DNA of 64,000 nt from Clostridiales bacterium DTU083 (lineage in GTDB: Bacteria > Bacillota > Clostridia > Caldicoprobacterales > DTU083): NCBI GenBank assembly GCA_001512915.1, contig LFTC01000066.1, positions 8,656 through 72,655 of the forward strand. The letters run 5' to 3'. The position numbers were made by a program, and so were the translations under genes. This document shows positions 43,564-53,736 of the stretch, piece after piece (within the stretch, counting starts at the first letter, position 1; each line of letters opens with the position of its first letter). The notes beneath the pieces are model-generated. The model was not told the DNA's origin, ran no database searches, and was given only the letters and a program-made list of their open reading frames with translations.

Positions 43564-44441
43564 AGGAAGGAGTTATAATAAAAGGAATTGGCGGCTTTTA
43601 CGATGTCCTGGCATCAGATAATCAGGTATATCGGTGCAGACCCAGGGGAATATTCCGTAAGCTGGGAATCACGCCAATGGTGGGAGACAGAGTTCGTATA
43701 ACTCCGCAAAGTTCAGAACATGAAGGTGCATTGGAAGAAATTTTGCCAAGAAAAAACACCTTAATTCGTCCTCCTGTGGCAAACATAGATAATTTAGCGG
43801 TTGTCGTGGCTGCAGAACAGCCATCCCCGGATTTTTATATGGTGGATAAGTTAATTATAACTGCAGAACGAATGGGAATATCTGTAATACTGCTAATAAA
43901 CAAAATAGACTTGGCCAAGACCGATGTTTTAAAGAAGATGAAATCCCAGTACTCCGGATCAGGCTATCCAATATTTTGCGTTTCCGGCAAATTTGGCCAA
44001 GGGATAGAAGAGTTGAGCAAGGCGATGAAGGGGATTACTACTTTAGCCGGCCAGTCAGGAGTAGGAAAATCTACCATTATCAATAGATTAAATCCTGGAA
44101 AAAAACTGGAAACAGGAAAAATAAGTGCGAAGATTAAACGCGGCAGACATACAACCCGCCATGTTGAACTGTTAATTTTACCTCATGGCGGAATGGTTGT
44201 TGATACACCCGGATTTAGCCAATTAGAATTAAAGGATGTTGATCCAATTGAATTGCAAAATAGTTATCCGGAATTTGACAGGTACAGACATGAGTGCTAT
44301 TTTAATGGTTGTCTCCATGTCAGCGAACCAAACTGCCGAGTAAAACAGGCCGTTGAAGAAGGAAATGTATCAAAGGAAAGATATGATCGTTATATTCACA
44401 TTATGGAAGAAATAAAAGAGAATAGGAGGAATTTATGGTGA
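43560..44441 (+). CDS. rsgA: Ribosome small-subunit GTPase RsgA
   Basis: A 293-residue circularly permuted GTPase for 30S maturation. An N-terminal OB fold is followed by G4 NKIDL, G1 GQSGVGKST and G3 DTPGF in permuted order, then a zinc site with Cys/His residues ([14 protein letters not shown]). Its ATG overlaps the prkC stop by 4 bases (ATGA). A known substrate of PrkC-type kinases in Bacillus, which fits the linkage. Confidence 0.96.
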   Translation: MKEGVIIKGIGGFYDVLASDNQVYRCRPRGIFRKLGITPMVGDRVRITPQSSEHEGALEEILPRKNTLIRPPVANIDNLAVVVAAEQPSPDFYMVDKLIITAERMGISVILLINKIDLAKTDVLKKMKSQYSGSGYPIFCVSGKFGQGIEELSKAMKGITTLAGQSGVGKSTIINRLNPGKKLETGKISAKIKRGRHTTRHVELLILPHGGMVVDTPGFSQLELKDVDPIELQNSYPEFDRYRHECYFNGCLHVSEPNCRVKQAVEEGNVSKERYDRYIHIMEEIKENRRNLW

Positions 44442-45094
44442 TACAGATAGCACCGTCCATTTTATCAGCAGATTTTGCAAGATTGGGAGAAGAAATCGTT
44501 CTTATGGAAAAAGGAGGAGCGGACTGGATCCATATTGATGTGATGGATGCTCATTTTGTACCTAATCTTACCTTTGGCCCTCCTGTTATAAAAGCCATTC
44601 GCCCTGTAACAAAGGTACCATTTGATGTACACCTGATGATGGATAACCCTATGGATTACATAGATGATTTTATTGATGCTGGTGCAGACAGCATTACAGT
44701 TCATGCAGAAGTTTTATCTCATCTTCATCGTTCTGTAACTTACATTAAACAAAAAGGTATAAAAGCTGCCGTATCATTAAATCCTTCCACTCCATTAAAT
44801 ATACTGGAGTATATTCTCGAGGATTTGGATATGGTGCTCCTAATGACTGTTAATCCAGGTTTTGGGGGGCAAAGCTTCATTCCCTCAATGATTAAGAAAA
44901 TCAGGCTGCTTAAAAAGATGGTTGATGAAAGACAGTGCAAAACGATTATACAGGTAGATGGAGGAATTTCACTTAAGAATATTCGGGAAGTTGCTGAGGC
45001 AGGAGCTAATTGCTTTGTTGCAGGATCTTCCATATTCTCAGCTCCTGATCCGGCTGCTATGATTTCTCAAATGAGGGAAGCTGCGATGCTATGA
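44435..45094 (+). CDS. rpe: Ribulose-phosphate 3-epimerase
   Basis: A 219-residue TIM-barrel enzyme interconverting ribulose-5-P and xylulose-5-P in the pentose phosphate pathway. Metal-site and catalytic stretches [31 protein letters not shown] and QVDGGI are present. It overlaps rsgA by 7 bases with AGGAGGA 4 bases before the ATG, and overlaps thiN by 4 bases. Confidence 0.97.
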   Translation: MVIQIAPSILSADFARLGEEIVLMEKGGADWIHIDVMDAHFVPNLTFGPPVIKAIRPVTKVPFDVHLMMDNPMDYIDDFIDAGADSITVHAEVLSHLHRSVTYIKQKGIKAAVSLNPSTPLNILEYILEDLDMVLLMTVNPGFGGQSFIPSMIKKIRLLKKMVDERQCKTIIQVDGGISLKNIREVAEAGANCFVAGSSIFSAPDPAAMISQMREAAML

Positions 45095-45726
45095 TAGCCG
45101 CTATTATATCCAATGGAGAGCTTGGAGATGTAAGAAAAATAAAAAAAGGGCTGCCGGAGTTTGATTTTGTTGTATGTTGTGATGGTGCTTTAAGGCATTT
45201 GGAGAAATTAGGTCTTTTGCCTGATATTATCGTGGGTGATTTTGATTCTGCTGATCCAGTCCTACTGGAAACCTATAGAAGAAAAGGAATTGGAATAAGA
45301 ACCTATCCTGTTGATAAGGATGAGACAGACACTGAACTGGCAGCACAGGCTGTCATCAAAGCCGGAGCAGACAGAGTATTTATTTTGGGCGGGCTGGGCA
45401 GTCGCTGGGATCATTCATATGCAAATGTAATGATACTTGTTAAACTGGTAAAATCAGGAATTGATGCTATGATTCTGCACAGCCATAATCGAATAATAGT
45501 CTCCAATAAAACTCTTTCTTTGTACGGCACGCCTGGCCAATATGTCTCTCTTCTGCCTTTGGGTGAGAATGTATTCATACATGAAACAAAAGGATTGAAA
45601 TATCAGATAAAGAATAAAGGATTGCCTTTGGATACCCCTTATGGAATAAGTAATATCATGCTTGGGAATAAAGCTGAAGTTAAAATTGCTTCCGGATGGC
45701 TGATGGCAGTTATCGCAGAAGATTAA
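45091..45726 (+). CDS. thiN: Thiamine pyrophosphokinase
   Basis: A 211-residue enzyme making thiamine pyrophosphate from thiamine and ATP. Signatures: [30 protein letters not shown] and GGLGSRWDH. The ATG overlaps the rpe stop codon. This is the conserved firmicute position (rpe-thiN-spoVM-rpmB in B. subtilis). Confidence 0.93.
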   Translation: MIAAIISNGELGDVRKIKKGLPEFDFVVCCDGALRHLEKLGLLPDIIVGDFDSADPVLLETYRRKGIGIRTYPVDKDETDTELAAQAVIKAGADRVFILGGLGSRWDHSYANVMILVKLVKSGIDAMILHSHNRIIVSNKTLSLYGTPGQYVSLLPLGENVFIHETKGLKYQIKNKGLPLDTPYGISNIMLGNKAEVKIASGWLMAVIAED

Positions 45727-45808
45727 AATCTTTATCATCACTATTTCCTATCCGGCCGAATATAATAAATCAGATTAAGCATTTATAAACCGGCTGGAGG
45801 GGAGAAAT

Positions 45809-46009
45809 GTGTTTATATGGTACCGATTTAAGCCGGGCAAGCCTTCAAAACCTCGCAAACCAAAAAAAAAATATAATGTATTATCAATTATTTTAATAAT
45901 TATGGGTATTCTTTTGGTTATGATTTATACCCCTCCTTGGGTATGGTTTTTTCTTCTGGGTCTGATATTGATCATAATAGGCTTGCTTAGCTTTAATAAA
46001 TGGAAATAA
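45809..46009 (+). CDS. Small membrane protein between thiN and rpmB
   Basis: A 66-residue protein: a very basic N-terminus (KPGKPSKPRKPKKKY) and then two hydrophobic segments (about 24-40 and 44-60) separated by a short PPW loop. GTG start 45809, 4 bases after GGAGGGGAG; an ATG two bases earlier opens a different frame without features. It occupies the place of spoVM (26 aa) in B. subtilis but does not resemble SpoVM. A bidirectional terminator follows. Function unknown. Confidence 0.6.
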   Translation: MFIWYRFKPGKPSKPRKPKKKYNVLSIILIIMGILLVMIYTPPWVWFFLLGLILIIIGLLSFNKWK

Positions 46010-46021
46010 ACCCTATAAGTC

Positions 46022-46047
46022 AAAAAACGTGCAAAAGCACGTTTTTT
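46022..46047. terminator. Bidirectional terminator between the small membrane protein gene and rpmB
   Basis: AAAAAACGTGC/GCACGTTTTTT is an 11-base-pair perfect stem with a 4-nt loop; each strand ends in six T. It serves the + gene and the convergent rpmB. Confidence 0.92.
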
Positions 46048-46053
46048 ACCATA

Positions 46054-46242
46054 CTATATGGAGTTTACCTTTCCTGAACGGATACACTTGGTGCAGACAT
46101 TCAAAGTTACGTGGGATCCGTTTACGACCGCTCTTACTTTTTTTAAGTTAGGAGTCCATGTACGATTTCCTCTTCTATGAGAGTGGCTGACAGTATTACC
46201 AAACAATTTTCCTTTATTACATATATCACAAACTTTTGCCAT
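46054..46242 (-). CDS. rpmB: Ribosomal protein bL28
   Basis: A 62-residue large-subunit ribosomal protein. It is the zinc-binding (C+) form: CDICNKG near the start and CTKCIRSG near the end, with the basic VSHSHRRGNRTW segment. GGAGG lies 7 bases before the ATG. Convergent to thiN and divergent from asp23, as in other Firmicutes. Confidence 0.97.
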   Translation of the reverse strand: MAKVCDICNKGKLFGNTVSHSHRRGNRTWTPNLKKVRAVVNGSHVTLNVCTKCIRSGKVNSI

Positions 46243-46292
46243 AACTCACACCTCCTTTGAATGAACAACGCTTACAAATAACGGCAACCTTT

Positions 46293-46321
46293 ATTCTATC
46301 ATTTTCCCAGCCGTTTGGCAA
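46293..46321 (-). promoter_or_regulatory. Sigma-A promoter of rpmB
   Basis: On the minus strand TTGCCA and TAGAAT are spaced by 17 bases, about 50 bases before the rpmB start. Confidence 0.75.
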
Positions 46322-46480
46322 GAAAAAGAAAAATAAGGATCTTATATTGCATTATTAGCATTGATAGGATAAAATAAAAGCTGAATTCTTCAGATAATGT
46401 AAATAAACACTGTATTGCTGATATTTTTTTTATATATAGAGAATTTTCCAAAGTAATAAAGCCGGTTAGGAGGTTAAACG

Positions 46481-46831
46481 ATGAGCACTGTTACAGTGAA
46501 CGAATTGGGGGAAGTTCGCATATCTGACGAGGTGCTGGCAACTCTAGCAGGGATTTCAGCTATTGGTTGTTATGGAATAGTTGGCATGGCCTCAAAAAGA
46601 GCTACTGATGGACTAATTGAACTTCTGGGTATGGAAAACTTGTCCAGAGGGGTTAAGGTTACTACTCATGGAAATGAAGTTACCATTGATTTGTTTATTA
46701 TAGTTGAATATGGTATTTCCATAGCCGCAGTTGCACAGAACATCATTGATACAGTTAAATATAATGTAGAAAAGCTGACTGGCGTTACAGTTAATAAGGT
46801 AAATATTAAGGTCGAAGGCGTGAGAGTATAA
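46481..46831 (+). CDS. yloU: Asp23/Gls24 family envelope protein (YloU)
   Basis: A 116-residue Asp23-family protein, a membrane-associated scaffold linked to alkaline and envelope stress. The family pattern VRISDEVLATLAGISAIGCYGIVGM and EVTIDLFIIVEYGISIAAVA..I is clear. No membrane helix. TTAGGAGG precedes the ATG. It is followed by fakA, a conserved pair. Confidence 0.92.
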   Translation: MSTVTVNELGEVRISDEVLATLAGISAIGCYGIVGMASKRATDGLIELLGMENLSRGVKVTTHGNEVTIDLFIIVEYGISIAAVAQNIIDTVKYNVEKLTGVTVNKVNIKVEGVRV

Positions 46832-46862
46832 GCTTTGACCCGGCTGTAAGGAGGTACTCATA

Positions 46863-48530
46863 TTGGATCAGAAGATTTTGGATGGCGCAAAGCTGAGGCT
46901 CATGTTTCTTTCGGCTGCTCAGTTTTTGGAAACCAATAAAGAAACCGTGAATGCATTAAATGTTTTTCCAGTGCCTGATGGGGATACTGGCACTAATATG
47001 TCGTTGACAATGTTATCTGCTGCCAGGGAAATAAAAGCATTGAATACAAATGATTTGCCTTCGGTAGTGGAAGCTCTATCCAAGGGTGCGCTGAAAGGTG
47101 CCAGGGGCAATTCAGGCGTGATTTTATCTCAATTGTTTCGCGGGTTTGCTAAGGTTCTGAAATATGAGCACGAAGTAACGACAAAGAAATATGCCGATGC
47201 TTTGACAGCAGGTGTGGAAACTGCATACAAAGCTGTAATGAAACCTGTGGAAGGCACCATGTTGACAGTTGCCAGGGTAACAGCAGAAGAAGCTAGGAGG
47301 CTCGCTGCCCGCATAAGCGATTTTGAATTGTTTTATGAAGGTCTGATTGATGCAGCTAAAGATGCATTGGATAAGACTCCTGAAATGCTGCCGGTGCTGA
47401 AACAGGCCGGCGTTGTAGATTCAGGAGGGATGGGTCTTTTATATATTATGATGGGGCAAGCGCGGGCGTTGGATGAAGATTTTGATTTGGAAGCCCCGTT
47501 GGAGCAGCTGGATTTATATATTGGCAGCAGCGCAAGTGTCAGCAGTGCCGGTATACCTGCGCCAGAAAAAATACAGGAACAACCTATTGAATTTTTGTAT
47601 TGCACCGAGTTTTTTATAACCAATCTTTATCCTTATGTAAGGAAAGAAGATATTGAGAAACTGAAAGCGCGACTGGAGCGGATTGGAGATTCTATAGTTG
47701 TAGTTGGTGACGAGGATTTAATTAAGGTACATTTTCACACCAATATGCCTGGTAAAGGGCTGCAACTGGCACTGCGCTTTGGGGAATTGACAAACATAAA
47801 AATTGATAATATGAAGGAACAGCATAAACACGTTATCGAAATGGAAACTAGGGCAGCAGCCAGTGAACCTGAAAAGAATCTGGGTTTAGTATCAGTTTCT
47901 ATGGGAAATGGCATTGCAAGTGTCTTCAAGGATTTAAATGCAGACTATATAATTGAAGGCGGCCAGACTATGAATCCCAGCATAGAGGATATTCTAAATG
48001 CTGTAGAAAAGGTTAATGCAAGAGAGGTGTTTGTACTTCCTAACAACAGCAATATTGTTCTCTCTGCTAAACAAGCAGCGGAAATCAGCAGTAAGCCTGT
48101 TCACGTAATACCTACCAAAACCATTCCTCAAGGGCTGGCAGCATTGATTGCCTATAATCCGGAAAGTGATTTACAGGCTAATATAGACGCTATGACAAAT
48201 GCTATCAAGCAGATTAAGTCAGGGCAGGTAACGTATGCGGTCAGAGATTCACAAGTGGATAACCTCGAGATAAAAAAAGGCAATATTATGGGTATTACAG
48301 ATGGTAAGATTTCTTTTGTAGGGGAAGATATTGCTGATGTTACCAAAAAATTGCTGGATAAGATGCTGGAAGACGGCGGCGAGATAGTTACCATATTCTA
48401 TGGCAGCGAAGCCAGTGAGGATGATAATGAATCAATTCGGGCATACTTGGAAGAAAAGTATCCCGATGTTGATGTGGAACTGCTCTCCGGTGGCCAGCCT
48501 TTATATTATTACATTTTATCGGTGGAATAG
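46863..48530 (+). CDS. fakA: DAK2-domain fatty acid kinase subunit (FakA/YloV)
   Basis: A 555-residue protein. The N-terminal DhaL/DAK2 nucleotide domain (about 1-200) has NVFPVPDGDTGTNMSLTM and GARGNSGVILSQLFRG; a middle linker and a C-terminal DegV-like half follow. FakA phosphorylates fatty acids presented by FakB so that they enter phospholipid synthesis with PlsX/PlsY. TTG start 8 bases after AAGGAGG. A hairpin terminator follows, 16 bases beyond the stop. No fakB is in the window. Confidence 0.9.
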   Translation: MDQKILDGAKLRLMFLSAAQFLETNKETVNALNVFPVPDGDTGTNMSLTMLSAAREIKALNTNDLPSVVEALSKGALKGARGNSGVILSQLFRGFAKVLKYEHEVTTKKYADALTAGVETAYKAVMKPVEGTMLTVARVTAEEARRLAARISDFELFYEGLIDAAKDALDKTPEMLPVLKQAGVVDSGGMGLLYIMMGQARALDEDFDLEAPLEQLDLYIGSSASVSSAGIPAPEKIQEQPIEFLYCTEFFITNLYPYVRKEDIEKLKARLERIGDSIVVVGDEDLIKVHFHTNMPGKGLQLALRFGELTNIKIDNMKEQHKHVIEMETRAAASEPEKNLGLVSVSMGNGIASVFKDLNADYIIEGGQTMNPSIEDILNAVEKVNAREVFVLPNNSNIVLSAKQAAEISSKPVHVIPTKTIPQGLAALIAYNPESDLQANIDAMTNAIKQIKSGQVTYAVRDSQVDNLEIKKGNIMGITDGKISFVGEDIADVTKKLLDKMLEDGGEIVTIFYGSEASEDDNESIRAYLEEKYPDVDVELLSGGQPLYYYILSVE

Positions 48531-48546
48531 AATACAGTGGGTAATG

Positions 48547-48574
48547 AACCGGAGTTTCTCCGGTTTAATTTTTT
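48547..48574 (+). terminator. Hairpin terminator between fakA and recG
   Basis: AACCGGAG/CTCCGGTT, 8 base pairs with a 3-nt loop, followed by TAATTTTTT. The interrupted T-run may make it leaky. Confidence 0.7.
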
Positions 48575-48608
48575 GGGTGCATTGTTTAAATGGAAGGGGG
48601 CTTGGATA

Positions 48609-50693
48609 TTGGCTTTATCATCCGAGAACAAACTTAGCAGCGATATACAAATAATAAAGGGAATCGGCCCCAAGAAGGCAGCTTTGTTCAACAAGCTGGA
48701 TGTAAACACCATCGAAGATGCTATATACTTTTTCCCCAGGGAATATGAATATCGAAGCCCAATTAATAAGGTCGCCTCTATAAAAGAAGGAATGGTGGCC
48801 TTATGCCTTAAATGGAAGGGAATTCCACAAATAACACGTAAATCAAAAGGATTAAGCATTGTTATCCGAAAGGGTTATGATGAAACAGGCATTATCGAAT
48901 GCATTTGGTTTAACCAGCCATATAAGGCAAAAAGTTATAAGTATGGAACAAAGTATTATGTGTACGGCAAAGCAGTAAAACGGCCGGATGGTTATCAGAT
49001 TCAAAATCCGTTTGTGGAAGAATATAATGAATTATATCATAGACAGCCCAAATATTTGCCCATATATCCATTAACCAATGGTTTGACGCAAAGAGACGTC
49101 AGGCTAGTTACAAGCGAAGCATTAAAATTACTAGAATTTGAAAATTTTTACTATGAAGTAGATAGGTACATAACCAAACGATATAATCTTATCAGCAAGG
49201 TAAACGCGCTTAGGTTTATACACTATCCTGAAGATGCAAACTCAATCAGGACTGCTAGAACGCGAATTATATTTGATGAGTTTTTGCAGATCCAGGTTGC
49301 TACACAATTTATAAAAAGCCGAATACAAAGAAATAATACAGGACATGTAATCTCCATTTCAAGAGAAACGCTGGGCTTGTTCCTTAAAGACTTGCCGTTT
49401 AAGCTGACAGGCGCCCAGGAAAGGGTCCTGAACGAAATATTAGTTGATATAAAAAGTGGAAATGTAATGAATCGGCTGGTTCAAGGCGATGTCGGTTCTG
49501 GAAAAACAGTGATTGCAGCTATTGCCATGTATTGTGTTGCTATTAATGGCTATCAGAGCGTGATGATGGCACCTACAGAGATTTTGGCTCAACAACATTT
49601 TGATTATTTGACTAAACTGTTTAATACATGTAATTCAACAAATAAAATAAACGTTGGTTTGTTAACAGGCAGTATGAAAGAATCTGAAAAGAGAAAAGTA
49701 AAATCGGCATTAAGGAGTGACAGAATTCAAATTTTAATCGGTACCCATGCTGTATTGGAAGAGAATGTGAGTTTCAGGAATTTGGGATTGGTAATTACAG
49801 ATGAACAACATAGGTTTGGAGTAAGGCAAAGAATCCAGCTTAGAAGTAAGGGTAAAGCTCCCCACATGCTTGTCATGTCTGCCACACCCATTCCCAGAAC
49901 GCTTACACATATAATCTATGGTGATCTGAATCTTTCTATAATCGACTCAATGCCTCCAGGAAGAATGCCTGTAAAAACTTATGTGGTACATAGCGGCTAT
50001 CGAAAACGAGTTTACAATTTTGTAAAAAAACACGCTTTGCAAGGCAATCAAGCTTATATAGTATGCCCTTTAGTTGAAAAATCGGATAACATTGATATGC
50101 GATCTGCAGAATTAGTTTTTCAGGAACTTACCAAGGGTATATTAAAGGAAGTTAGTATAGGTTTGATGCATGGGAAGATGAACGCAAATGAGAAGGAAGA
50201 AGTAATGCAAGCTTTTGCTGAAGGTAAAACTCAGGTTCTTATTTCTACCACGGTTATTGAGGTAGGCATAAATGTTCCCAATGCAGTTATTATGGTTATA
50301 GAAAATGCAGAACGTTTTGGTTTGGCCCAACTACATCAATTGCGGGGAAGAGTTGGAAGAGGAGATAAGCCTTCTTACTGCATATTGATTTCTGACAGCA
50401 AAGATGATAGGGCATTTAAGCGTTTGCAAATATTATCTAACACCAATGATGGATTTGAAATAGCGCAGAAGGATCTGGGGCTTAGAGGACCGGGTGAAAT
50501 ATATGGATTGCGTCAACATGGCAAGCCTGATTTTCGGCTGGCTGATCCATTGAGAGATTATAATTTATATGTTATTGCAGAACAAGCAGCAAAGGAAATT
50601 GTGAAACAAGCTGAGATTGAGCCATTTAAAGAATTTATTTGTTCAATATTAGAAAAGTATGAAGATGAATTGTTTACTATAACAGCAAATTAA
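48609..50693 (+). CDS. recG: ATP-dependent DNA helicase RecG
   Basis: A 694-residue branch-migrating helicase for stalled forks. The wedge domain (1-about 230) is followed by the helicase core: LVQGDVGSGKTVIA, DEQHRFGVRQR, MSATPIPRTL, TTVIEVGINVPNA and HQLRGRVGRG. The listed ORF start at 48537 lies before the terminator, so TTG 48609 is preferred; GGAAGGGGG is 8 bases upstream and the protein then opens like other RecG (IQIIKGIGPKKA). Confidence 0.94.
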   Translation: MALSSENKLSSDIQIIKGIGPKKAALFNKLDVNTIEDAIYFFPREYEYRSPINKVASIKEGMVALCLKWKGIPQITRKSKGLSIVIRKGYDETGIIECIWFNQPYKAKSYKYGTKYYVYGKAVKRPDGYQIQNPFVEEYNELYHRQPKYLPIYPLTNGLTQRDVRLVTSEALKLLEFENFYYEVDRYITKRYNLISKVNALRFIHYPEDANSIRTARTRIIFDEFLQIQVATQFIKSRIQRNNTGHVISISRETLGLFLKDLPFKLTGAQERVLNEILVDIKSGNVMNRLVQGDVGSGKTVIAAIAMYCVAINGYQSVMMAPTEILAQQHFDYLTKLFNTCNSTNKINVGLLTGSMKESEKRKVKSALRSDRIQILIGTHAVLEENVSFRNLGLVITDEQHRFGVRQRIQLRSKGKAPHMLVMSATPIPRTLTHIIYGDLNLSIIDSMPPGRMPVKTYVVHSGYRKRVYNFVKKHALQGNQAYIVCPLVEKSDNIDMRSAELVFQELTKGILKEVSIGLMHGKMNANEKEEVMQAFAEGKTQVLISTTVIEVGINVPNAVIMVIENAERFGLAQLHQLRGRVGRGDKPSYCILISDSKDDRAFKRLQILSNTNDGFEIAQKDLGLRGPGEIYGLRQHGKPDFRLADPLRDYNLYVIAEQAAKEIVKQAEIEPFKEFICSILEKYEDELFTITAN

Positions 50694-50698
50694 AAAAA

Positions 50699-50718
50699 CT
50701 GGTGACATAAGTCACCAG
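50699..50718 (-). terminator. Hairpin with a T-tract on the minus strand, after recG
   Basis: CTGGTGAC/GTCACCAG is an 8-base-pair perfect stem with a 4-nt loop. The T-run (TTTTTTT) exists only on the minus strand; on the plus strand the stem is followed by CGTTGGGAG. No minus-strand gene reads into it, so its role is unclear. Confidence 0.5.
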
Positions 50719-50820
50719 CGTTGGGAGAGGAGAAATTGAAGGAAGAGCTCTATGGGGAAAATAGAAACTCTCTTTAATTTTATTGTTGACATCATGCCAA
50801 AAATTATACATCATTGCTCC

Positions 50821-50849
50821 TTGTTCGCTATATGCAAATATGTTAGAAT
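50821..50849 (+). promoter_or_regulatory. Sigma-A promoter of rsmD-coaD
   Basis: TTGTTC and TAGAAT are spaced by 17 bases, 49 bases before rsmD. Confidence 0.65.
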
Positions 50850-50898
50850 GAAAAAAAGCATGAGAAATTCGTCAATATTTGGAGGAACTGACTAATAA

Positions 50899-51944
<1,046 letters not shown>

Positions 51945-51960
51945 GGGGAGAAAGTGAAAT

Positions 51961-52410
51961 ATGAATATAATAAGTCTTTTAGATATTCTGGAGGATGAAT
52001 TGGAAAAAGGAGCAAGTGTTCCTTTTGCATCAAAAGCTTTTATTGACCGTGAAAAATGCCTGGATATTATTAAAGATATTCGATTAAGTCTTCCTGAAGA
52101 GATTAAGCAGGCTGAATGGGTAAAAAAAGAGCAGCAGCGAATTCTCCTGGAAGCTCAGAAAGAAGCTGAGGCTATTACCAGAGAAGCCGAACAACGGATT
52201 AAAGCCCTAATTGATGAAAATGAAATCACAAAAACCGCTTATCAACAGTCACGAGAAATAGTTGAAACAGCGCAAAACAATGCTAAGGAAATTCGTTTAG
52301 GCGCCAAGGAATATGCTGACTCTATTTTAGAGGAAGTGGAAAAATACTTAATAAATCAACTAGAGATTATACGAAGCAACCGTCAGGAGTTAAATGTAAA
52401 AAAAAGATAG
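51961..52410 (+). CDS. Coiled-coil protein, ATP-synthase-B/DivIVA-like
   Basis: A 149-residue protein, helical throughout. Residues about 55-140 form a continuous Glu/Lys/Ala/Gln-rich coiled coil of the type seen in ATP synthase b subunits and DivIVA proteins. No membrane helix and no catalytic motif. GGGGGAGAAAG precedes the ATG. Similar proteins occur after coaD in clostridia, as I recall, without a known function. Confidence 0.65.
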   Translation: MNIISLLDILEDELEKGASVPFASKAFIDREKCLDIIKDIRLSLPEEIKQAEWVKKEQQRILLEAQKEAEAITREAEQRIKALIDENEITKTAYQQSREIVETAQNNAKEIRLGAKEYADSILEEVEKYLINQLEIIRSNRQELNVKKR

Positions 52411-52440
52411 ACAGTTAGCTGACAACTGTCTTTTTCTTTA
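52401..52440. terminator. Bidirectional terminator between the coiled-coil gene and ylbJ
   Basis: AGACAGTT/AACTGTCT with a 7-nt loop is followed by TTTTTC on the plus strand and by ATCTTTTTTTT on the minus strand. It overlaps the 3' end of ylbJ. Confidence 0.85.
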
Positions 52441-53656
52441 TCCCTTGCCAAACAAGGGCAAACAATGCAAAGACAGTTATAAACAATAAAGCTGCAAATA
52501 CCAGTCTTATCGAGGTCAATAGGTTATCCCTCCAAGCTGCGGCGGATGCGACAAGATCGCCAGCTGAAGCCGTTGTCAAAGCTTCCGGATAGATAAAATG
52601 AGTCAGTGGAATAGAGATAATAGCTGCCAATAGTCCATGCAGAAATTTTCCAATTATGTATAAACCAATTCTAATGCCGGTTCCAGACAGAAAACTGACT
52701 GATTGGGCATGAATACACAGTCCGCTCCATCCTATGATAAAAGATACACCGGCGATTTTTGCTTGCATAGTAGCAGCTGTTTCGCTAATCAGTTTGCTTC
52801 CCTTGGTTATCTCAATTAATCCTCCTGTCAATGCGCGTATTAAGGGTTCTTCGATTGAGAACATTTTTATAGGTATGGCAGTTATAGATGCCAGCCAGTC
52901 TATAATTTTTAAACGCATCGATAAGTCTATTATAACTGAAAAAAACATAATAAAACCGCCTACGATCCATAGTACATTTACTGAATTGCGTACTGCATCA
53001 CCAATTAATTGTCCAACTGGTCTGCCGTCCTTTCTGCGGGATGCATATAATGCTGAAAGCGCCTGCGAGCAGATAGTCTTACAACTCTGTCTGTCGGTTT
53101 TTTTATTTTTATGGTTACCCGAACGATAATTCTTGCTATGATAAAACCGGAATCCCAGTCCTAAAAACAGGGCAGCAGTGTAGTGGCTGATTACGATGAT
53201 TAATCCTCCTATTTTGGTTCCCATCATGCCAATTGCAACGGCACCCATCATAAATAGAGGACCGGAGGTAGAAGTAAATGAAAGAATTCGCTGTGCTTCA
53301 TAAACAGTAATTCTTCTTTGTTTTAAAAACGCGGCTGTCAGTCTGGCACCGGCTGGATAACCGGAAGCCATGCTCATTACCCATATAAATGAGCTGTCAC
53401 CCGGACAACAAAATAGAGGTTCCATGACAGGTTTCAGCAATACAGAAAAAAAATCCACAATCCCAAGGCCTATCATAATTTCCGATGCAATAAAAAAAGG
53501 TAAAAGAGCAGGGAACACCGAATTCAAAAATAAGTCAAGACCGGACAAGGCGGATTGATATGACTCCATAGGAAAAATAATTATAACAGATACAAATAAT
53601 AAAGCGGCAAAACTGGTGAGAACTACTTTCAGTTTTCTTAAGCCTGAACTTCTCAT
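52415..53656 (-). CDS. ylbJ: Sporulation integral membrane protein YlbJ
   Basis: A 413-residue protein with about eight hydrophobic segments and nucleoside-transporter 'gate'-type stretches (SMASGYPAGARLTAAFL, FTSTSGPLFMMGAVAIG). YlbJ is needed for spore cortex formation in B. subtilis. The listed ORF begins at a TTG without a ribosome site; ATG at 53656 has GGTGAT just upstream and gives MRSSGLRKLK. It diverges from the patatin gene, with about 80 bases between. Confidence 0.88.
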   Translation of the reverse strand: MRSSGLRKLKVVLTSFAALLFVSVIIIFPMESYQSALSGLDLFLNSVFPALLPFFIASEIMIGLGIVDFFSVLLKPVMEPLFCCPGDSSFIWVMSMASGYPAGARLTAAFLKQRRITVYEAQRILSFTSTSGPLFMMGAVAIGMMGTKIGGLIIVISHYTAALFLGLGFRFYHSKNYRSGNHKNKKTDRQSCKTICSQALSALYASRRKDGRPVGQLIGDAVRNSVNVLWIVGGFIMFFSVIIDLSMRLKIIDWLASITAIPIKMFSIEEPLIRALTGGLIEITKGSKLISETAATMQAKIAGVSFIIGWSGLCIHAQSVSFLSGTGIRIGLYIIGKFLHGLLAAIISIPLTHFIYPEALTTASAGDLVASAAAWRDNLLTSIRLVFAALLFITVFALFALVWQGIKKKTVVS

Positions 53657-53736
53657 AAGAATCACCATAATTTGAAAAACATGTTTCAATAATCTAATAA
53701 ATCCAATAATATATGTATTAGGAGGGGAGTAATTGT

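Noticed and set aside
50736-50777. 13-codon ORF (TTG start) behind a strong ribosome-site-like sequence
   Set aside because: Too short to support as a gene without expression or conservation data; mentioned only within a finding.
50690-50830. Minus-strand ORF of about 44 codons starting after AAGGAGCA
   Set aside because: It reads through the terminator hairpin into the end of recG, with no recognisable sequence; more likely chance.
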